DNA of 64,000 bases from Lotus japonicus (GCF_012489685.1 NC_080046.1:21779038-21843037), one strand, 5' to 3'; counted from the first letter of the stretch, positions 11,957-24,451 are shown. The notes: generated by a model not told the origin, from the sequence alone. Program-made: numbers and translations.

Positions 11957-13176
11957 ATGTAAGATCAAGTTTTGATCTAGTAGTACAACTCTATGTTTTG
12001 ATGATTACAAGTTAACCTTTTGATATGAACAATTGTGGTACTCTAACGTGTTTTTCTGAGTGTGCTATTTACAGGCTCTGACCTCAACTCAATCTCACAC
12101 AAATCAGAAGCACTGTGTATAAAGAGTGACCCAAGCAACGCTTTCGCATTCACCATGTTCAGTATGAACAGTGGAAAAGCTTCAGAAGTTCTCAAGCTAT
12201 ACAAACTCTGATGTGGACTCAGTCGCTAGAAGCTCTGAAGATCCAGAAGTTCTGATAACCAAGAAACACTGAAGGTTCAGATGTTCTGATGGTGTAGAAG
12301 ACTCTGAAGATCCAGAAGCTGAATAGTGGAAACTCTGAAGTCCAGAAGCAAGAAACTCTGAAGGCCATGTTCTTCCGTCTGAGTTCAGAATCAGAAGATA
12401 CAATGGTCAGAGGATCTGTGCTTTCCCTCTGACTCTGATCAACCGGCTTCACAAGTTCCTATATGAAGTATTCCTCTGATCAGAAGTCTCCTAGGTTAAA
12501 AGTTCAAGTCGCTATCCAAGTACAAAAGCAAGTGTACCTTCCTGACGACCTACCTAACGTTCTCAGCCACAGCAGAAGCTGGATTTTCCAGAACTGCCCT
12601 CCAACGGTAGCATTTCCCATGCAACGCTCAACCCTAATCCTTGGAGTATATATAGAGGCTGAAGATTGAAAGAAGCGGTTAGAATACTAGAAGAAGAAAT
12701 ACACACGCGCAAGACATATTCAAAATATTCTAAGCTTTCTTTCATCCTGAATTTCATTGTGTTTACTATAAGCTTTTTAGAAGCAATTTCTTTGTAAACA
12801 AGAACTTCATATACAGTTGTATAGTTTTCCTTTAGGAGATCAAGGTTGATCGGATCCTAGAGAAGACTAAGAGAGTGAATCTTAGTGTGAGCTAAGTCAG
12901 TGTATTGTTAGTCACTTGTAGGTTTCAAGTGCAGTTGTAACACATACCTGATTAGTGGATTGCCTTCATTCTAAGAAGGAAGAAATCACCTTAACGGGTG
13001 GACTGGAGTAGCTTGAGTGATTTATCAAGTGAACCAGGATAAAATCCTTGTGTGCTTTTCTATCTCTTATCTTTAGCACTTAAGTTCTCGAAAGATTTGT
13101 CAAAATCTTTAAGGTGGAAGTTTTGTTCTGAAAACGTTATTCAAACCCCCCCTTTCTACCGTTTTTCATACCTTCA
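11957..13176 (+). repeat. Sirevirus Y 5' LTR (1220 bp)
   Basis: A complete LTR from TGTAAGATC to CATACCTTCA. It differs from the outer LTRs by scattered substitutions and small indels, for example around 12680-12710. The TATA box is at about 12647, and the primer-binding site follows at 13179-13190. Its left target duplication would be AAGCA (11952-11956); the right copy is lost with Y's 3' end. Confidence 0.9.
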
Positions 13177-13248
13177 ATTGGTATCAGAGCGCTAGTTCTG
13201 ATTACCACACCTAACAGTGTTCAGTGATCCGGGCCGGTGTGAAAAACA

Positions 13249-15159
13249 ATGGCTGCCACCACCAGTGAAACTCAAAGAGATGGTTACAACGCAAAGCCTC
13301 CTATGTTCGATGGTCAAAGGTTCGAATATTGGAAAGATAGACTGGAAAGTTTCTTTCTGGGTTTCGATGCAGATCTCTGGGATATTATTGTGGATGGCTA
13401 TGAGCGTCCAGTTGATGCAGATGGCAAAAAGATCCCAAGGTCAGAGATGACTGCAGATCAAAAGAAGCTGTACTCACAACATCACAAAGCAAGAGCAATT
13501 CTTCTAAGTGCTATTTCCTATGAGGAGTACCAGAAGATTACAGATCGTGAGTTTGCTAAAGGCATTTTTGATTCTCTGAAGATGTCTCATGGAGGAAACA
13601 AGAAAGTCAAAGAATCAAAGGCATTGTCTTTGATCCAAAAGTATGAATCCTTCGTCATGGAGCCAAATGAGTCCATTGAAGAAATGTTCTCCAGATTTCA
13701 ATTGCTTGTAGCTGGCATACGACCTCTCAACAAGAGCTACACAACAAAAGATCATGTCATAAGGGTCATCAGGTGTCTTCCTGAAAGTTGGATGCCTTTG
13801 GTGACTTCAATAGAGCTCACGAGAGACGTTGAGAATATGAGTTTAGAAGAACTCATCAGCATTTTGAAATGCCATGAGCTGAAGCGCTCAGAGATGCAAG
13901 ATCTGAGGAAAAAGTCCATAGCCTTGAAATCCAAATCTGAAAAGGCTAAGGTTGAGAAGTCAAAGGCTCTTCAAGCTGAAGAAGAAGAATCTGAAGAAGC
14001 ATCAGAAGATTCTGATGAAGATGAGCTGACTCTGATCTCCAAGAGACTCAACCGCATCTGGAAGCACAGGCAGAGCAAGTTCAAAGGCTCTGGAAAGGCA
14101 AAAGGAAAGTATGAGTCCTCAGGCCAGAAGAAGTCTTCAATCAAGGAAGTCACATGTTTTGAGTGCAAAGAATCTGGGCACTACAAAAGTGATTGTCCAA
14201 AGTTGAAGAAAGACAAGAAGCCAAAGAAGCACTTCAAGACGAAGAAGAGTCTGATGGTGACATTTGATGAATCAGAGTCAGAGGATGTTGACTCTGATGG
14301 TGAAGTCCAAGGACTCATGGCAATTGTCAAAGACAAGGAAGCAGAGTCAAAGGAAGCTGTTGACTCTGACTCAGAATCAGAAGGAGATCCTAACTCAGAC
14401 GATGAAAATGAGGTATTTGCTTCTTTCTCTACCTCTGAACTGAAACATGCTTTGTCTGATATCATGGATAAGTATAACTCTTTATTGTCTAAGCATAAAA
14501 AGTTGAAAAAGAACTTATCTGCTGTCTCCAAGACTCCTTCTGAACATGAGAAAATTATTTCTGATTTGAAAAATGAAAATCATGCTTTGGTAAATTCTAA
14601 CTCTGTGCTTAAGAACCAGATTGCTAAGTTAGAAGAAATTGTTGCCTGTGATGCCTCTGATTGTAGAAATGAATCTAAGTATGAAAAGTCTTTTCAAAGA
14701 TTCCTAGCTAAAAGCGTGGATAGAAGCTTAATGGCTTCAATGATCTATGGCGTAAGCAGAAATGGAATGCATGGCATTGGCTATTCTAAACCAATTAGAA
14801 ATGAGCCTTCTGTGTCTAAAGCTAAATCCTTGTATGAATGCTTTGTTCCCTCTGGTACCATATTGCCTGATCCTGTACCTGCTAAAACTGCTAAAAACCC
14901 TCTTAAAAAGGGATCTTTCTCTATGACTAAATATCATGCAAATATTCCTTTAAAATATTATGTTGAGACTCCCAAGGTGATCAGAACCTCTGGGGTAACT
15001 AACAAAAGAGGACCCAGAAAGTGGGTACCTAAGGACAAGATTATCTATGTTGCAGATATCCTTGATAGCTCCACTGAAACACCAATCATGGTATCTGGAC
15101 AGTGGATGCTCGCGTCACATGACGGGAGAAAAGCGTATGTTCCGAGAGCTGAAACTTAA
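13249..15159 (+). CDS. Sirevirus Y Gag
   Basis: The 636-residue ORF starts at the ATG 59 bases after the primer site ([14 protein letters not shown]). It has the copia Gag region in the first 230 residues, one CCHC zinc knuckle ([14 protein letters not shown], from C303), then serine/aspartate/glutamate-rich and coiled-coil segments (about 330-480). It forms the retrotransposon particle and binds its RNA. It overlaps the pol ORF by 113 bases, with pol in the +1 frame. The last 20 or so codons overlap the protease active site in another frame, so the true Gag end or Gag-Pol junction probably lies near 15050-15095. Whether the frame change is programmed or a mutation cannot be told from one copy. 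Confidence 0.88.
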   Translation: MAATTSETQRDGYNAKPPMFDGQRFEYWKDRLESFFLGFDADLWDIIVDGYERPVDADGKKIPRSEMTADQKKLYSQHHKARAILLSAISYEEYQKITDREFAKGIFDSLKMSHGGNKKVKESKALSLIQKYESFVMEPNESIEEMFSRFQLLVAGIRPLNKSYTTKDHVIRVIRCLPESWMPLVTSIELTRDVENMSLEELISILKCHELKRSEMQDLRKKSIALKSKSEKAKVEKSKALQAEEEESEEASEDSDEDELTLISKRLNRIWKHRQSKFKGSGKAKGKYESSGQKKSSIKEVTCFECKESGHYKSDCPKLKKDKKPKKHFKTKKSLMVTFDESESEDVDSDGEVQGLMAIVKDKEAESKEAVDSDSESEGDPNSDDENEVFASFSTSELKHALSDIMDKYNSLLSKHKKLKKNLSAVSKTPSEHEKIISDLKNENHALVNSNSVLKNQIAKLEEIVACDASDCRNESKYEKSFQRFLAKSVDRSLMASMIYGVSRNGMHGIGYSKPIRNEPSVSKAKSLYECFVPSGTILPDPVPAKTAKNPLKKGSFSMTKYHANIPLKYYVETPKVIRTSGVTNKRGPRKWVPKDKIIYVADILDSSTETPIMVSGQWMLASHDGRKAYVPRAET

Positions 15160-18151
15160 GCCTGGAGGCGAAGTTGGCTTCGGAGGAAATGAAAAGGGTA
15201 AAATTGTTGGTACTGGTACTATTTGTGTAGATAGTAGTCCATGCATTGATAATGTTTTATTGGTAGACGGCTTAACACATAACTTATTGTCTATAAGTCA
15301 ATTAGCTGACAAGGGTTATGATGTTATATTCAATCAAAAGTCCTGCCGGGCTGTAAGTCAGATCGATGGCTCTGTTCTGTTTAACAGCAAGAGGAAGAAC
15401 AACATTTATAAGATCAGATTATCTGAGTTGGAGGCTCAGAATGTGAAGTGCCTTCTGTCTGTTAATGAAGAGCAGTGGGTATGGCATAGACGGTTAGGGC
15501 ATGCCAGTATGAGAAAGATTTCTCAGCTGAGCAAGCTAAACCTTGTCAGGGGCTTACCCAATCTGAAGTTCGCTTCAGACGCTCTTTGTGAAGCATGTCA
15601 GAAAGGCAAATTCACAAAAGTCCCTTTCAAGGCAAAGAATGTTGTCTCAACCTCAAGGCCGTTAGAACTTCTGCATATCGACCTGTTTGGACCAGTGAAA
15701 ACTGAGTCTATAGGTGGCAAGAGATATGGGATGGTTATCGTTGATGACTATAGCCGCTGGACATGGGTAAAGTTTCTAACCCGCAAGGATGAGTCTCATG
15801 CTGTGTTCTCTACCTTCATTGCTCAAGTGCAAAACGAGAAGGCTTGTAGGATTGTGCGTGTCAGAAGTGACCATGGTGGAGAGTTTGAGAATGACAAGTT
15901 TGAGAGTCTGTTTGATTCCTATGGAATTGCACATGATTTCTCTTGTCCCAGAACTCCTCAACAAAATGGTGTTGTTGAGAGGAAGAACAGAACTCTTCAG
16001 GAGATGGCTAGAACCATGCTCCAAGAAACTGGCATGGCTAAGCACTTTTGGGCAGAGGCAGTAAATACAGCATGTTACATTCAGAACAGAATCTCTGTGA
16101 GACCAATTCTGAATAAGACTCCTTATGAATTGTGGAAGAACATAAAACCCAACATTTCTTATTTTCATCCTTTTGGCTGTGTTTGTTATGTTCTCAATAC
16201 TAAGGATAGATTGCATAAATTTGATGCTAAGTCTTCTAAGTGTCTATTACTTAGTTATTCTGATAGATCTAAAGGTTTTAGATTTTATAATACTGATGCT
16301 AAGACTATTGAAGAATCTATTCATGTTAGATTTGATGATAAGCTTGACTCTGACCAGTCAAAGCTAGTTGAAAAGTTTGCAGATTTAAGCATTAATGTTT
16401 CTGACAAAGGCAAAGCTCCAGAGGAAGTTGAGCCAGAGGAAGATGAACCAGAGGAAGAAGCTGGTCCCTCTAACTCACAAACTCTGAAGAAGAGCAGAAT
16501 CACTGCAGCTCACCCTAAGGAATTGATTCTGGGCAACAAAGATGAACCAGTCAGAACCAGATCTGCCTTCAGACCCTCTGAAGAGACCTTGCTGAGTCTG
16601 AAAGGATTGGTGTCCTTAATTGAACCCAAGTCCATAGATGAAGCTCTTCAGGACAAGGATTGGATTCTGGCCATGGAAGAAGAATTGAATCAATTTTCCA
16701 AGAACGATGTTTGGAGCTTAGTGAAGAAGCCTGAGAATGTTCATGTTATTGGAACGAAATGGGTATTCAGAAACAAGCTAAATGAGAAAGGAGAAGTAGT
16801 CAGAAACAAGGCAAGGCTAGTTGCTCAAGGCTACAGCCAGCAGGAAGGAATAGACTACACTGAAACATTTGCTCCGGTAGCAAGACTGGAGGCAATTAGA
16901 CTGTTGATCTCCTTCTCAGTAAATCACAACATAGTTCTACATCAGATGGACGTAAAGAGTGCCTTCCTAAATGGTTATATCTCAGAGGAAGTCTATGTTC
17001 ATCAACCCCCAGGTTTTGAAGATGAAAAGAAACCAGACCATGTGTTCAAATTGAAGAAATCACTCTACGGTCTGAAGCAAGCTCCCAGAGCATGGTATGA
17101 GAGACTTAGCTCATTCCTTCTGGAGAATGAGTTTGTAAGGGGTAAAGTAGATACAACTCTTTTTTGCAAGACTTATAAAGATGATATCTTAATTGTTCAA
17201 ATTTATGTTGATGATATTATATTTGGTTCTGCTAATCAATCTCTATGCAAAGAATTTTCTGAGATGATGCAGGCTGAATTTGAGATGAGTATGATGGGAG
17301 AATTAAAGTACTTTCTGGGAATACAAGTTGATCAAACACCAGAAGGAACATATATCCATCAGAGCAAGTACACTAAAGAACTTCTGAAGAAGTTCAATAT
17401 GCTAAAATCTACAGTGGCCAAGACTCCAATGCATCCTACATGCATTTTGGAGAAAGAAGATAAAAGTGGTAAAGTATGTCAGAAGCTCTATCGTGGAATG
17501 ATATGTTCACTTCTATACTTAACTGCATCTAGGCCAGACATATTATTTAGTGTTCACTTATGTGCTCGTTTCCAATCAGATCCAAGGGAAACCCACTTAA
17601 CTGCTGTTAAGAGGATCCTAAGGTATCTGAAAGGCACCACTAACCTTGGCTTGATGTACAAGAAAACATCAGAGTATAAGCTTTCAGGTTATTGTGATGC
17701 TGATTATGCTGGAGATAGAACAGAGAGAAAAAGTACTTCTGGAAATTGTCAATTTCTGGGAAGCAATCTAGTCTCATGGGCAAGCAAGAGGCAATTAACC
17801 ATTGCACTATCAACTGCAGAGGCAGAATATATCTCAGCAGCTATATGCAGCACTCAGATGCTCTGGATGAAACATCAGCTGGAGGATTATCAGATCCTTG
17901 AGAGCAATATCCCAATTTATTGTGATAACACTGCTGCAATCTCGTTGAGCAAGAATCCTATCTTGCATTCAAGGGCAAAACACATTGAGGTAAAGTATCA
18001 CTTCATTAGAGATTATGTACAGAAGGGCGTACTTCTTCTGAAGTTTGTTGATACTGACCATCAATGGGCAGATATCTTTACAAAGCCCTTAGCAGAGGAT
18101 AGATTTAATTTTATTCTGAAAAATCTAAACATGGACTTTTGTCCAGAGTGA
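15047..18151 (+). CDS. Sirevirus Y Pol: protease, integrase, RT, RNase H
   Basis: The 1034-residue ORF has Ty1/copia domain order. Protease [10 protein letters not shown] is at D18. A pre-integrase zinc region follows (WHRRLGHAS to CEACQKGK, about residues 145-185), then the integrase core ([24 protein letters not shown]). Reverse transcriptase has YVDDIIFGS (D722, D723) and RNase H has YCDADYAGD (D884). The first codons are only the open frame; translation is presumably as a Gag-Pol fusion. Compared with the second copy at 22533-24008 it has a few unusual residues, such as L instead of S in [13 protein letters not shown] and C instead of G in GMI-SLLYL, which may impair it. Confidence 0.92.
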   Translation: MLQISLIAPLKHQSWYLDSGCSRHMTGEKRMFRELKLKPGGEVGFGGNEKGKIVGTGTICVDSSPCIDNVLLVDGLTHNLLSISQLADKGYDVIFNQKSCRAVSQIDGSVLFNSKRKNNIYKIRLSELEAQNVKCLLSVNEEQWVWHRRLGHASMRKISQLSKLNLVRGLPNLKFASDALCEACQKGKFTKVPFKAKNVVSTSRPLELLHIDLFGPVKTESIGGKRYGMVIVDDYSRWTWVKFLTRKDESHAVFSTFIAQVQNEKACRIVRVRSDHGGEFENDKFESLFDSYGIAHDFSCPRTPQQNGVVERKNRTLQEMARTMLQETGMAKHFWAEAVNTACYIQNRISVRPILNKTPYELWKNIKPNISYFHPFGCVCYVLNTKDRLHKFDAKSSKCLLLSYSDRSKGFRFYNTDAKTIEESIHVRFDDKLDSDQSKLVEKFADLSINVSDKGKAPEEVEPEEDEPEEEAGPSNSQTLKKSRITAAHPKELILGNKDEPVRTRSAFRPSEETLLSLKGLVSLIEPKSIDEALQDKDWILAMEEELNQFSKNDVWSLVKKPENVHVIGTKWVFRNKLNEKGEVVRNKARLVAQGYSQQEGIDYTETFAPVARLEAIRLLISFSVNHNIVLHQMDVKSAFLNGYISEEVYVHQPPGFEDEKKPDHVFKLKKSLYGLKQAPRAWYERLSSFLLENEFVRGKVDTTLFCKTYKDDILIVQIYVDDIIFGSANQSLCKEFSEMMQAEFEMSMMGELKYFLGIQVDQTPEGTYIHQSKYTKELLKKFNMLKSTVAKTPMHPTCILEKEDKSGKVCQKLYRGMICSLLYLTASRPDILFSVHLCARFQSDPRETHLTAVKRILRYLKGTTNLGLMYKKTSEYKLSGYCDADYAGDRTERKSTSGNCQFLGSNLVSWASKRQLTIALSTAEAEYISAAICSTQMLWMKHQLEDYQILESNIPIYCDNTAAISLSKNPILHSRAKHIEVKYHFIRDYVQKGVLLLKFVDTDHQWADIFTKPLAEDRFNFILKNLNMDFCPE

Positions 18152-18592
18152 AGATGGATCAGAACCTCTGACTATGATACTTCTTGATCAGAAGATGTCT
18201 AGTCCAGAAGGTAACTCTATCAGAGTGTATGTGCCCACTGGTACTGACTCTGAAGCTGAGACAACAACACGTGTGTCAGAATTTCTGATGCATAATTCCT
18301 TGTGCCCGTGTGACAGTCTGTTATGATTGCGTGTAGATATGCTTATCTCCTGTGTGTGATTGTGTATTTTACTGTTACTATCTATCTTTAATTTTCAACC
18401 GTTGATCTTAAAGTGCTTTTTGAATCAACAACGGTTATTTGATAAAACCCACTATACACACACGTTCTCGTTCACTTCCGGTTTTCACTCTCGCACTCTC
18501 TGCTTTTCAAAACCGCTCTTCTCGATTTCTCTCTCGATCTCTCTTCATCTTTCAAACTTCATCTTCTACCTCAAACCTTCAACCTCTTCAAG

Positions 18593-21438
18593 ATGATGAG
18601 ACAAACCAGAAGATCTACTGCAGATGCACCTCAGTTTCCTCACATGGTAGTCGGTTTGGCAACGGGTCAAAGGGGCTCTGAGAACCCGGCACAAGAACAA
18701 GTTCAAGCTCAAGAGCAGATTGTTCCTATTGCAGAACGGGGCTGTGCCGTTCACTGCGTATTTCCTCCTGAGGAACTCCAAGTCCTGGCAGAATGGAGAT
18801 TCAACCTCGATAACTTGGCTGCAAATGGGTTTGATCTTCGTCCTGAAGTCCAAGCTCAAGGTTGGGGAAATTATTTCAATCGACTTCGAGGACCGGTGTA
18901 TGAGAAATTGGTAAAGGAATTCTGGAAGCACGCAGACTGCGATGATACTCAAGTGGTCTCTCACATTCTTGGCAGGAAGATCATCATCACTGAGAAGTCA
19001 TTCGTGAATCTGCTAAGTGCAGAAACTGCTTATGGGTATCGGTTCCAACTGACGGAATCGAAGCTGAAACCCAGCACCAAAGACATAGTCAATCAGGCTC
19101 TGTACACCACTTTCAAACCGGGCAAGACGAGTTACAAAGTGATGGATCTTCATCCCAAACTCCGAATCTGGCACAAGATCCTGCTCAACTGCATCAATCA
19201 GAGACCGAAGGGCAGTTCGCCAGATTACATCAACTTCAACCAGAAGGCGATGCTGTTCTTCATTCAAGATAAGGAGAAGATCTGCCTTCCCTACTTCCTG
19301 TTCTCCTACTTAAAGGAATGCATCCGGAAGTCTCGCACCACCGCCTCCATCAAGTCTGCAATCAAATATATCCCTTTTGGGAGGCTGCTCTCAGACTTTC
19401 TCATTGAAAGCAACTTGGTGCAAGATTTGATCAATGCTGGTTGCACAGAGGATTTGAGCACAATTGTCAGTGATGTCTTCACTGCAAACTCCTTGAAGAA
19501 GATGGGCTTAATCCAGAAGAAGATTGCTCCTGCTCATGAAGACACATCTTCTGAGATCAGAGGAAGAAGAATGCCTCTGAATGACTACCCTCTGTGGACT
19601 CAAGCGGACAATCCTGACGCCATCAGATGCTATGTTGAAGACCTCAGGGCTCAAGGTTTCGAAATTGACCTTGATGATTTTGTCAGCAGACTACCGCCAG
19701 CTCCAGAGTTTCCTTCTCCTCCCAAGAGGAAAGCTCAGAGGAAGATGGTTCTGGAAGAATCCTCTGAAGAATCTGATGTCCCTCTGGTCAAGCAGACGAA
19801 GAGAAAGCCTGATGATGATGATGATGATGATAGTGAGGATGGTCCTCCAAAGAAGAAGCAGAAGAAGGTCAGAATTGTGGTGAAGCCTACTCGGGTGGAA
19901 CCAGCTGCTGAAGTGGTCAGAAGGACTGAACCACCTGCCAGAGTGACTCGATCATCAGCACATTCAAGTAAGCCTGCACTTGCTTCTGATGATGATTTGA
20001 ATTTATTTGATGCACTTCCTATTTCTGCCTTGCTCCAACACTCCTCAAATCCCCTCACTCCTATTCCTGAATCCCAGCCAGCCGAACAAACCACCTCTCC
20101 ACCACATTCCCCAAGATCCTCCTTCTTTCAACCTTATCCTACTGAAGCACCACTCTGGAATTTGCTTCAGAATCCAACCTCTAGGTCAGAAGATCCAACC
20201 TCTCTCCTTACCATTCCATACGACCCATTATCTTCTGAACCAATCGTCCAAGAACAACCCGAGCCCAACCAAACAGAACCACAACCCAGAACGTCTGATC
20301 ACTCTGCTCCCAGAGCATCAGCACGTCCTGCTGCCAGAACCACGGATACAGACTCATCAACCTTCACACCTGTATCCTTCCCAATCAATGTCATTGACTC
20401 TCCTCCCTCCAATACCTCTGAATCAATTAGAAAATTCATGGAGGTTAGAAAAGAAAGGTATCTGCCTTGGAAGAGTATTACCTTACCTGTCCAAGCCCTA
20501 GGAGATATCCTGGCCCTAGACCTGAACGTCTAGTTGACCCAGATGAACCTATCTTGGCCAATCCTATCCAAGAGGCAGATCCCTTAGTTCAACAAGCTCA
20601 CCCTGTCCCTGACCAACAAGAGCCCATTCAACCAGACCCTGAACCTGAACAATCAGTGTCTAACCAATCCTCGGTTAGATCACCTCACCCTCTGGTTGAC
20701 ACTTCAGACCCTCACCTTGGAACCTCTGAACCCAATGCTCCCATGATTAACATTGGTTCTCCACAAGGTGCCTCTGAAGCCCATAGCAGCAATCACCCAG
20801 CCTCTCCTGAACCCAACCTCTCCATAATTCCCTATACTCACCTTCAACCCACATCTCTCTCTGAGTGCATCAATATCTTCTATCATGAAGCCTCTTTGAG
20901 GCTCCGCAATGTGCACGGTCAGACTGATCTCAGTGAGAATGCTGAAAATGTGGCTGATGAGTGGAACAATCTGAGCACTTGGCTAGTGACTCAAGTTCCA
21001 ATTATGATGCAGCACCTGCATGCAGAGGGCAGTCAGAGCATTGAGGCTGCAAAGCAAAGGCTTGCTAGGAGGGTGGCTCTTCACGAACTAGAACAGAGAA
21101 ATAAGCTTCTTGAAGCTATTGAAGAAGCCAAGAGAAAGAAAGAACAAGCAGAAGAAGCTGCACGTCAAGCAGCAGCTCAGGCTGACCAAGCCAGACTTGA
21201 GGCAGAGCGTCTTGAAGCTGAGGCTGAGGCAGAGCGACTTGCACCGGTTGTGTTTACTCCTGCTGCTTCTGCTTCCATTCCAGATCCTCAAGCTGCTCAG
21301 AATGTTCCTTCCAGTTCTTCTCAGCCAAGCTCATCCAGACTCGACATCATGGAACAACGTCTTGACACTCATGAATCCATGCTGATTGAGATGAAGCAAA
21401 TGATGATGGAACTTCTGCGACGCACTGACAAACCTTAG
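18593..21438 (+). pseudogene. Sirevirus Y envelope-like ORF, one frameshift
   Basis: This is the second large gene of Sireviruses, starting 442 bases after pol. The first part (18593-20533) has an N-terminal region resembling the 'putative plant transposon protein' family (about residues 45-300; GCAVHCVFPPEELQVLAEW). An acidic run and a strong basic cluster, PPKKKQKKVR (near residue 418), follow, then a proline-rich region. A one-base difference from the sister copy in an A-rich run near 20450 shifts the frame, and the protein continues in the overlapping frame 20467-21438. The C-terminus is an Ala/Glu/Arg coiled coil (about 21080-21245). I see no signal peptide and no membrane-spanning segment, so the name 'envelope' is historical. 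Function is unknown. Confidence 0.8.
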
Positions 21439-21589
21439 TTTAGGATCTCCTCTTTTTCTTTCTTTTTATTTAACGTTATTTTATTCAAACTCTGTTTCTT
21501 TTTATTTACTTATTCTATTCTATTTGTTTGTGATTATATATGCATATCCTTATATATATTTGTGTCACATATGTTTGCAAAAATCTCGT

Positions 21590-21595
21590 TTTATT
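21590..21595 (-). terminator. Polyadenylation signal of antisense unit, copy Y
   Basis: On the minus strand AATAAA reads across 21595-21590, about 45 bases past the antisense ORF stop. The matching position in copy A (27433-27428) is conserved. Confidence 0.5.
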
Positions 21596-21640
21596 CATAA
21601 TTGTTCTATGTTTACATCATATTTCTTTACATCATATAAT

Positions 21641-22033
21641 CTAGAATGGAGGATCCCTCCTCATTCTTCTGCACTCCTGGCGCTGCTCTGACCTATCCTT
21701 CTCCAGACGCTCCAGTTCATGCTGAATGTTGCTGAGCCTGATCTTTAGCTCATCCCTCTCCAGAATCTCTTCTGAAGTCTTGAGCTTCTCTTCCAAACAC
21801 TCCTTCTCTTCCAGCAGCTTGAGTTCAAGCCGGCTAAGTTCTTGCACCTCCTCCACGAAGGCAAGAAATTCCTTCAGGTCTCTCTCCAACTCTGGACGCA
21901 GGTCCTCTTCCAGCAGTGTCCGTGTCAGCTCCGCGATGGTAGTTGCACCCTCTGGATGCCTGATGTTCAGGAACAAGTCCTCTTCAAAGGCCTTCTTCCT
22001 CAGCTCTTCTAGTGCTACGTTGTATGATGCCAT
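21641..22033 (-). CDS. Antisense 130-residue coiled-coil ORF, copy Y
   Basis: The ORF runs opposite to gag-pol-env, between the envelope-like ORF and the 3' end. The protein starts MASYNVALEELRKKAFEEDL and is rich in Glu, Lys, Arg and Leu. Leu-spaced heptads over residues 40-120 predict a coiled coil, and it ends RRMRRDPPF. Family not recognised. It is flanked by a minus-strand TATA box (about 22090-22099) and an AATAAA, giving a compact gene layout. The second copy (27477-27869) has exactly the same length with no indel and about eight residue changes. By rough hand count there are about seven silent and ten or so replacement differences, a lower replacement rate per site. The flanking envelope-like ORFs have each acquired frameshifts. 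Expression is unproven. Confidence 0.6.
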   Translation of the reverse strand: MASYNVALEELRKKAFEEDLFLNIRHPEGATTIAELTRTLLEEDLRPELERDLKEFLAFVEEVQELSRLELKLLEEKECLEEKLKTSEEILERDELKIRLSNIQHELERLEKDRSEQRQECRRMRRDPPF

Positions 22034-22089
22034 ATTTTTTTCTTACTGAAAATTATTCGAGGTGTGAAGCTTACCTTTCTCTGAAACGC

Positions 22090-22099
22090 TTTTTATAGG
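22090..22099 (-). promoter_or_regulatory. Candidate TATA box of antisense ORF, copy Y
   Basis: Read on the minus strand this is GCCTATAAAAAGCG, 57-66 bases upstream of the antisense ATG, leaving room for a start site and a short leader. The second copy has GCCTATATAAAGCG at the same place, so a TATA box is kept although its bases changed. Confidence 0.5.
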
Positions 22100-22285
22100 C
22101 TTCACTTTCTCTCTGAAAGTTAATGCTCTTACAGTTTCTCGAGGTTAAGTTCTTGGTAACTGACCCTTCTATTTACTCACTTGACCGGTGGTAAACGTTC
22201 ATCCCTTGCATTCACTCTTCTATTTATTTTCGCCTGACTCTGATTCTTACATCATTTTCATTTTCTTTAAACTTAGACCTTCTCT

Positions 22286-22359
22286 AAGGGGGAGTACCTT
22301 GTACTTCAAGCTAAGTTTTTCACACCCCAAGCTTTTTGCTTATGACAAAAAGGGGGAGT
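22286..22359 (+). other. Repeated polypurine-tract-like motifs, copy Y
   Basis: AAGGGGGAGT at 22286 and AAAAAGGGGGAGTA at about 22346 resemble the true polypurine tract at 28661-28674. Repeated tracts upstream of the 3' LTR are a known Sirevirus trait. Y's own 3' LTR is missing. Confidence 0.7.
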
Positions 22360-22532
22360 AAACCCAGTTTTTTGATGTGTAAGATGTGTTAGTGTGACTT
22401 ATTTTTCTTTTGGAGATTTTAAGAGTTCCACCTTCATGACCATAGATGTGTCACTGGGCAAATACAAGGAATACATTTCACTTCTTCTGAAGTGATTATA
22501 AGTTGACTCTGATACCCAAGACTCTGATGACC

Positions 22533-24008
22533 ATAGAAGAATTGAATCAATTTTCCAAGAACGATGTTTGGAGCTTAGTGAAGAAGCCTGAGAGTGTCCA
22601 TGTTATTGGAACGAAGTGGGTATTCAGAAACAAGCTGAATGAGAAAGGAGATGTAGTCAGAAACAAGGCAAGGCTAGTTGCTCAAGGCTACAGCCAGCAG
22701 GAAGGAATAGACTACACTGAAACATTTGCTCCAGTAGCAAGACTGGAGGCAATCAGACTGTTGATCTCTTTCTCAGTAAATCACAACATAGTTCTACATC
22801 AGATGGACGTAAAGAGTGCCTTCCTAAATGGTTATATCTCAGAGGAAGTCTATGTTCATCAACCCCCAGGTTTTGAAGATGAGAAGAAACCAGACCATGT
22901 GTTCAAATTGAAGAAATCACTCTACGGTCTGAAGCAAGCTCCCAGAGCATGGTATGAGAGACTTAGCTCATTCCTTCTGGAGAATGAGTTTGTAAGGGGT
23001 AAAGTAGATACAACTCTTTTTTGCAAGACTTATAAAGATGATATCTTAATTGTGCAAATTTATGTTGATGATATTATATTTGGTTCTGCTAATCAATCTC
23101 TATGCAAAGAATTTTCTGAGATGATGCAGGCTGAATTTGAGATGAGTATGATGGGAGAATTAAAGTACTTTCTGGGAATACAAGTTGATCAAACACCAGA
23201 AGGAACATATATCCATCAGAGCAAGTACACTAAAGAACTTCTGAAGAAGTTCAATATGCTCGAATCTACAGTGGCCAAGACTCCAATGCATCCTACATGC
23301 ATTCTGGAGAAAGAAGATAAAAGTGGTAAAGTATGTCAGAAGCTCTATCGTGGCATGATAGGTTCACTTCTATACTTAACTGCATCAAGGCCAGACATAT
23401 TATTTAGTGTTCACTTATGTGCTCGTTTCCAATCAGATCCAAGGGAAACCCACTTAACTGCTGTTAAGAGGATCCTAAGGTATCTGAAAGGCACCACTAA
23501 CCTTGGCTTGATGTATAAGAAAACATCAGAGTATAAGCTTTCAGGTTACTGTGATGCTGATTATGCTGGAGATAGAACAGAGAGAAAAAGTACTTCCGGA
23601 AATTGTCAATTTCTGGGAAGCAATCTAGTCTCATGGGCAAGCAAGAGGCAATCAACCATTGCACTATCAACTGCAGAGGCAGAATATATCTCAGCAGCAA
23701 TATGCAGCACTCAGAAGCTCTGGATGAAACATCAGCTGGAGGATTATCAGATCCTTGAGAGCAATATCCCAATCTATTGTGATAACACTGCTGCAATCTC
23801 ATTGAGTAAGAATCCTATCTTGCATTCAAGGGCAAAGCACATTGAGGTAAAGTATCACTTTATTAGAGATTATGTACAGAAGGGCGTACTTCTTCTGAAG
23901 TTTGTTGATACTGACCATCAATGGGCAGATATCTTTACAAAGCCCTTAGCAGAGGATAGATTTAATTTTATTCTGAAAAATCTAAACATGGACTTTTGTC
24001 CAGAGTGA
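22533..24008 (+). pseudogene. Sirevirus A pol remnant: RT and RNase H only
   Basis: Homology begins at the codons for [15 protein letters not shown], equivalent to about 16680 in copy Y, and continues to the same stop (MDFCPE). The RT catalytic YVDDIIFGS and RNase [10 protein letters not shown] are intact. Protease and integrase are absent. The join, at about 22530, fuses Y's tail (ACTCTGAT) to this RT segment with only short similarity, so it looks like illegitimate recombination. The ORF opens at 22503 with 10 non-homologous codons. Confidence 0.9.
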
Positions 24009-24451
24009 AGATGGATCAGAACCTCTGACTATGATACTTCTTGATCAGAAGATGTCTAGTCCAGAAGGTAACTCAATCAGAGTGTGTGTACCCACTGGTA
24101 CTGACTCTGAAGCTGAGACAACAAAACGTGTGTCAGTATTTCTGATGCATTGTTCCTTGTGCCCGTGTGACAGTCTGTTATGATTGCGTGTAGATATGCT
24201 TCTCTCCTGTGTGTGATTGTGTATTTTACTGTTACTATCTATCTTTAATTTTCAACCGTTGATCTTAAAGTGCTTTTTGAATCAACAACGGTTATTTGCC
24301 TAAACCCACTATACACACACGATCTCGTTCACTTCCGGTTTTTACTCTCGCTCTCTCTGCTTTTCAAAACCGCCTTTTCTCGATTTCTCTCTCGATCTCT
24401 CTTCATCTTTCAACCTTCATCTTCTACCTCAAACCTTCAACCGCTTCAAAA

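Noticed and set aside
15776..16216. 146-codon antisense ORF opposite integrase
   Set aside because: It is a mirror of a strongly coding sense frame, with no promoter signal and no recognisable domain, unlike the antisense ORF at 21641.
22120..22495. Lost 3' LTR of Sirevirus Y between 22120 and 22530
   Set aside because: The text matches the pre-LTR tail of copy A (about 27950-28360) and never reaches the LTR start sequence.
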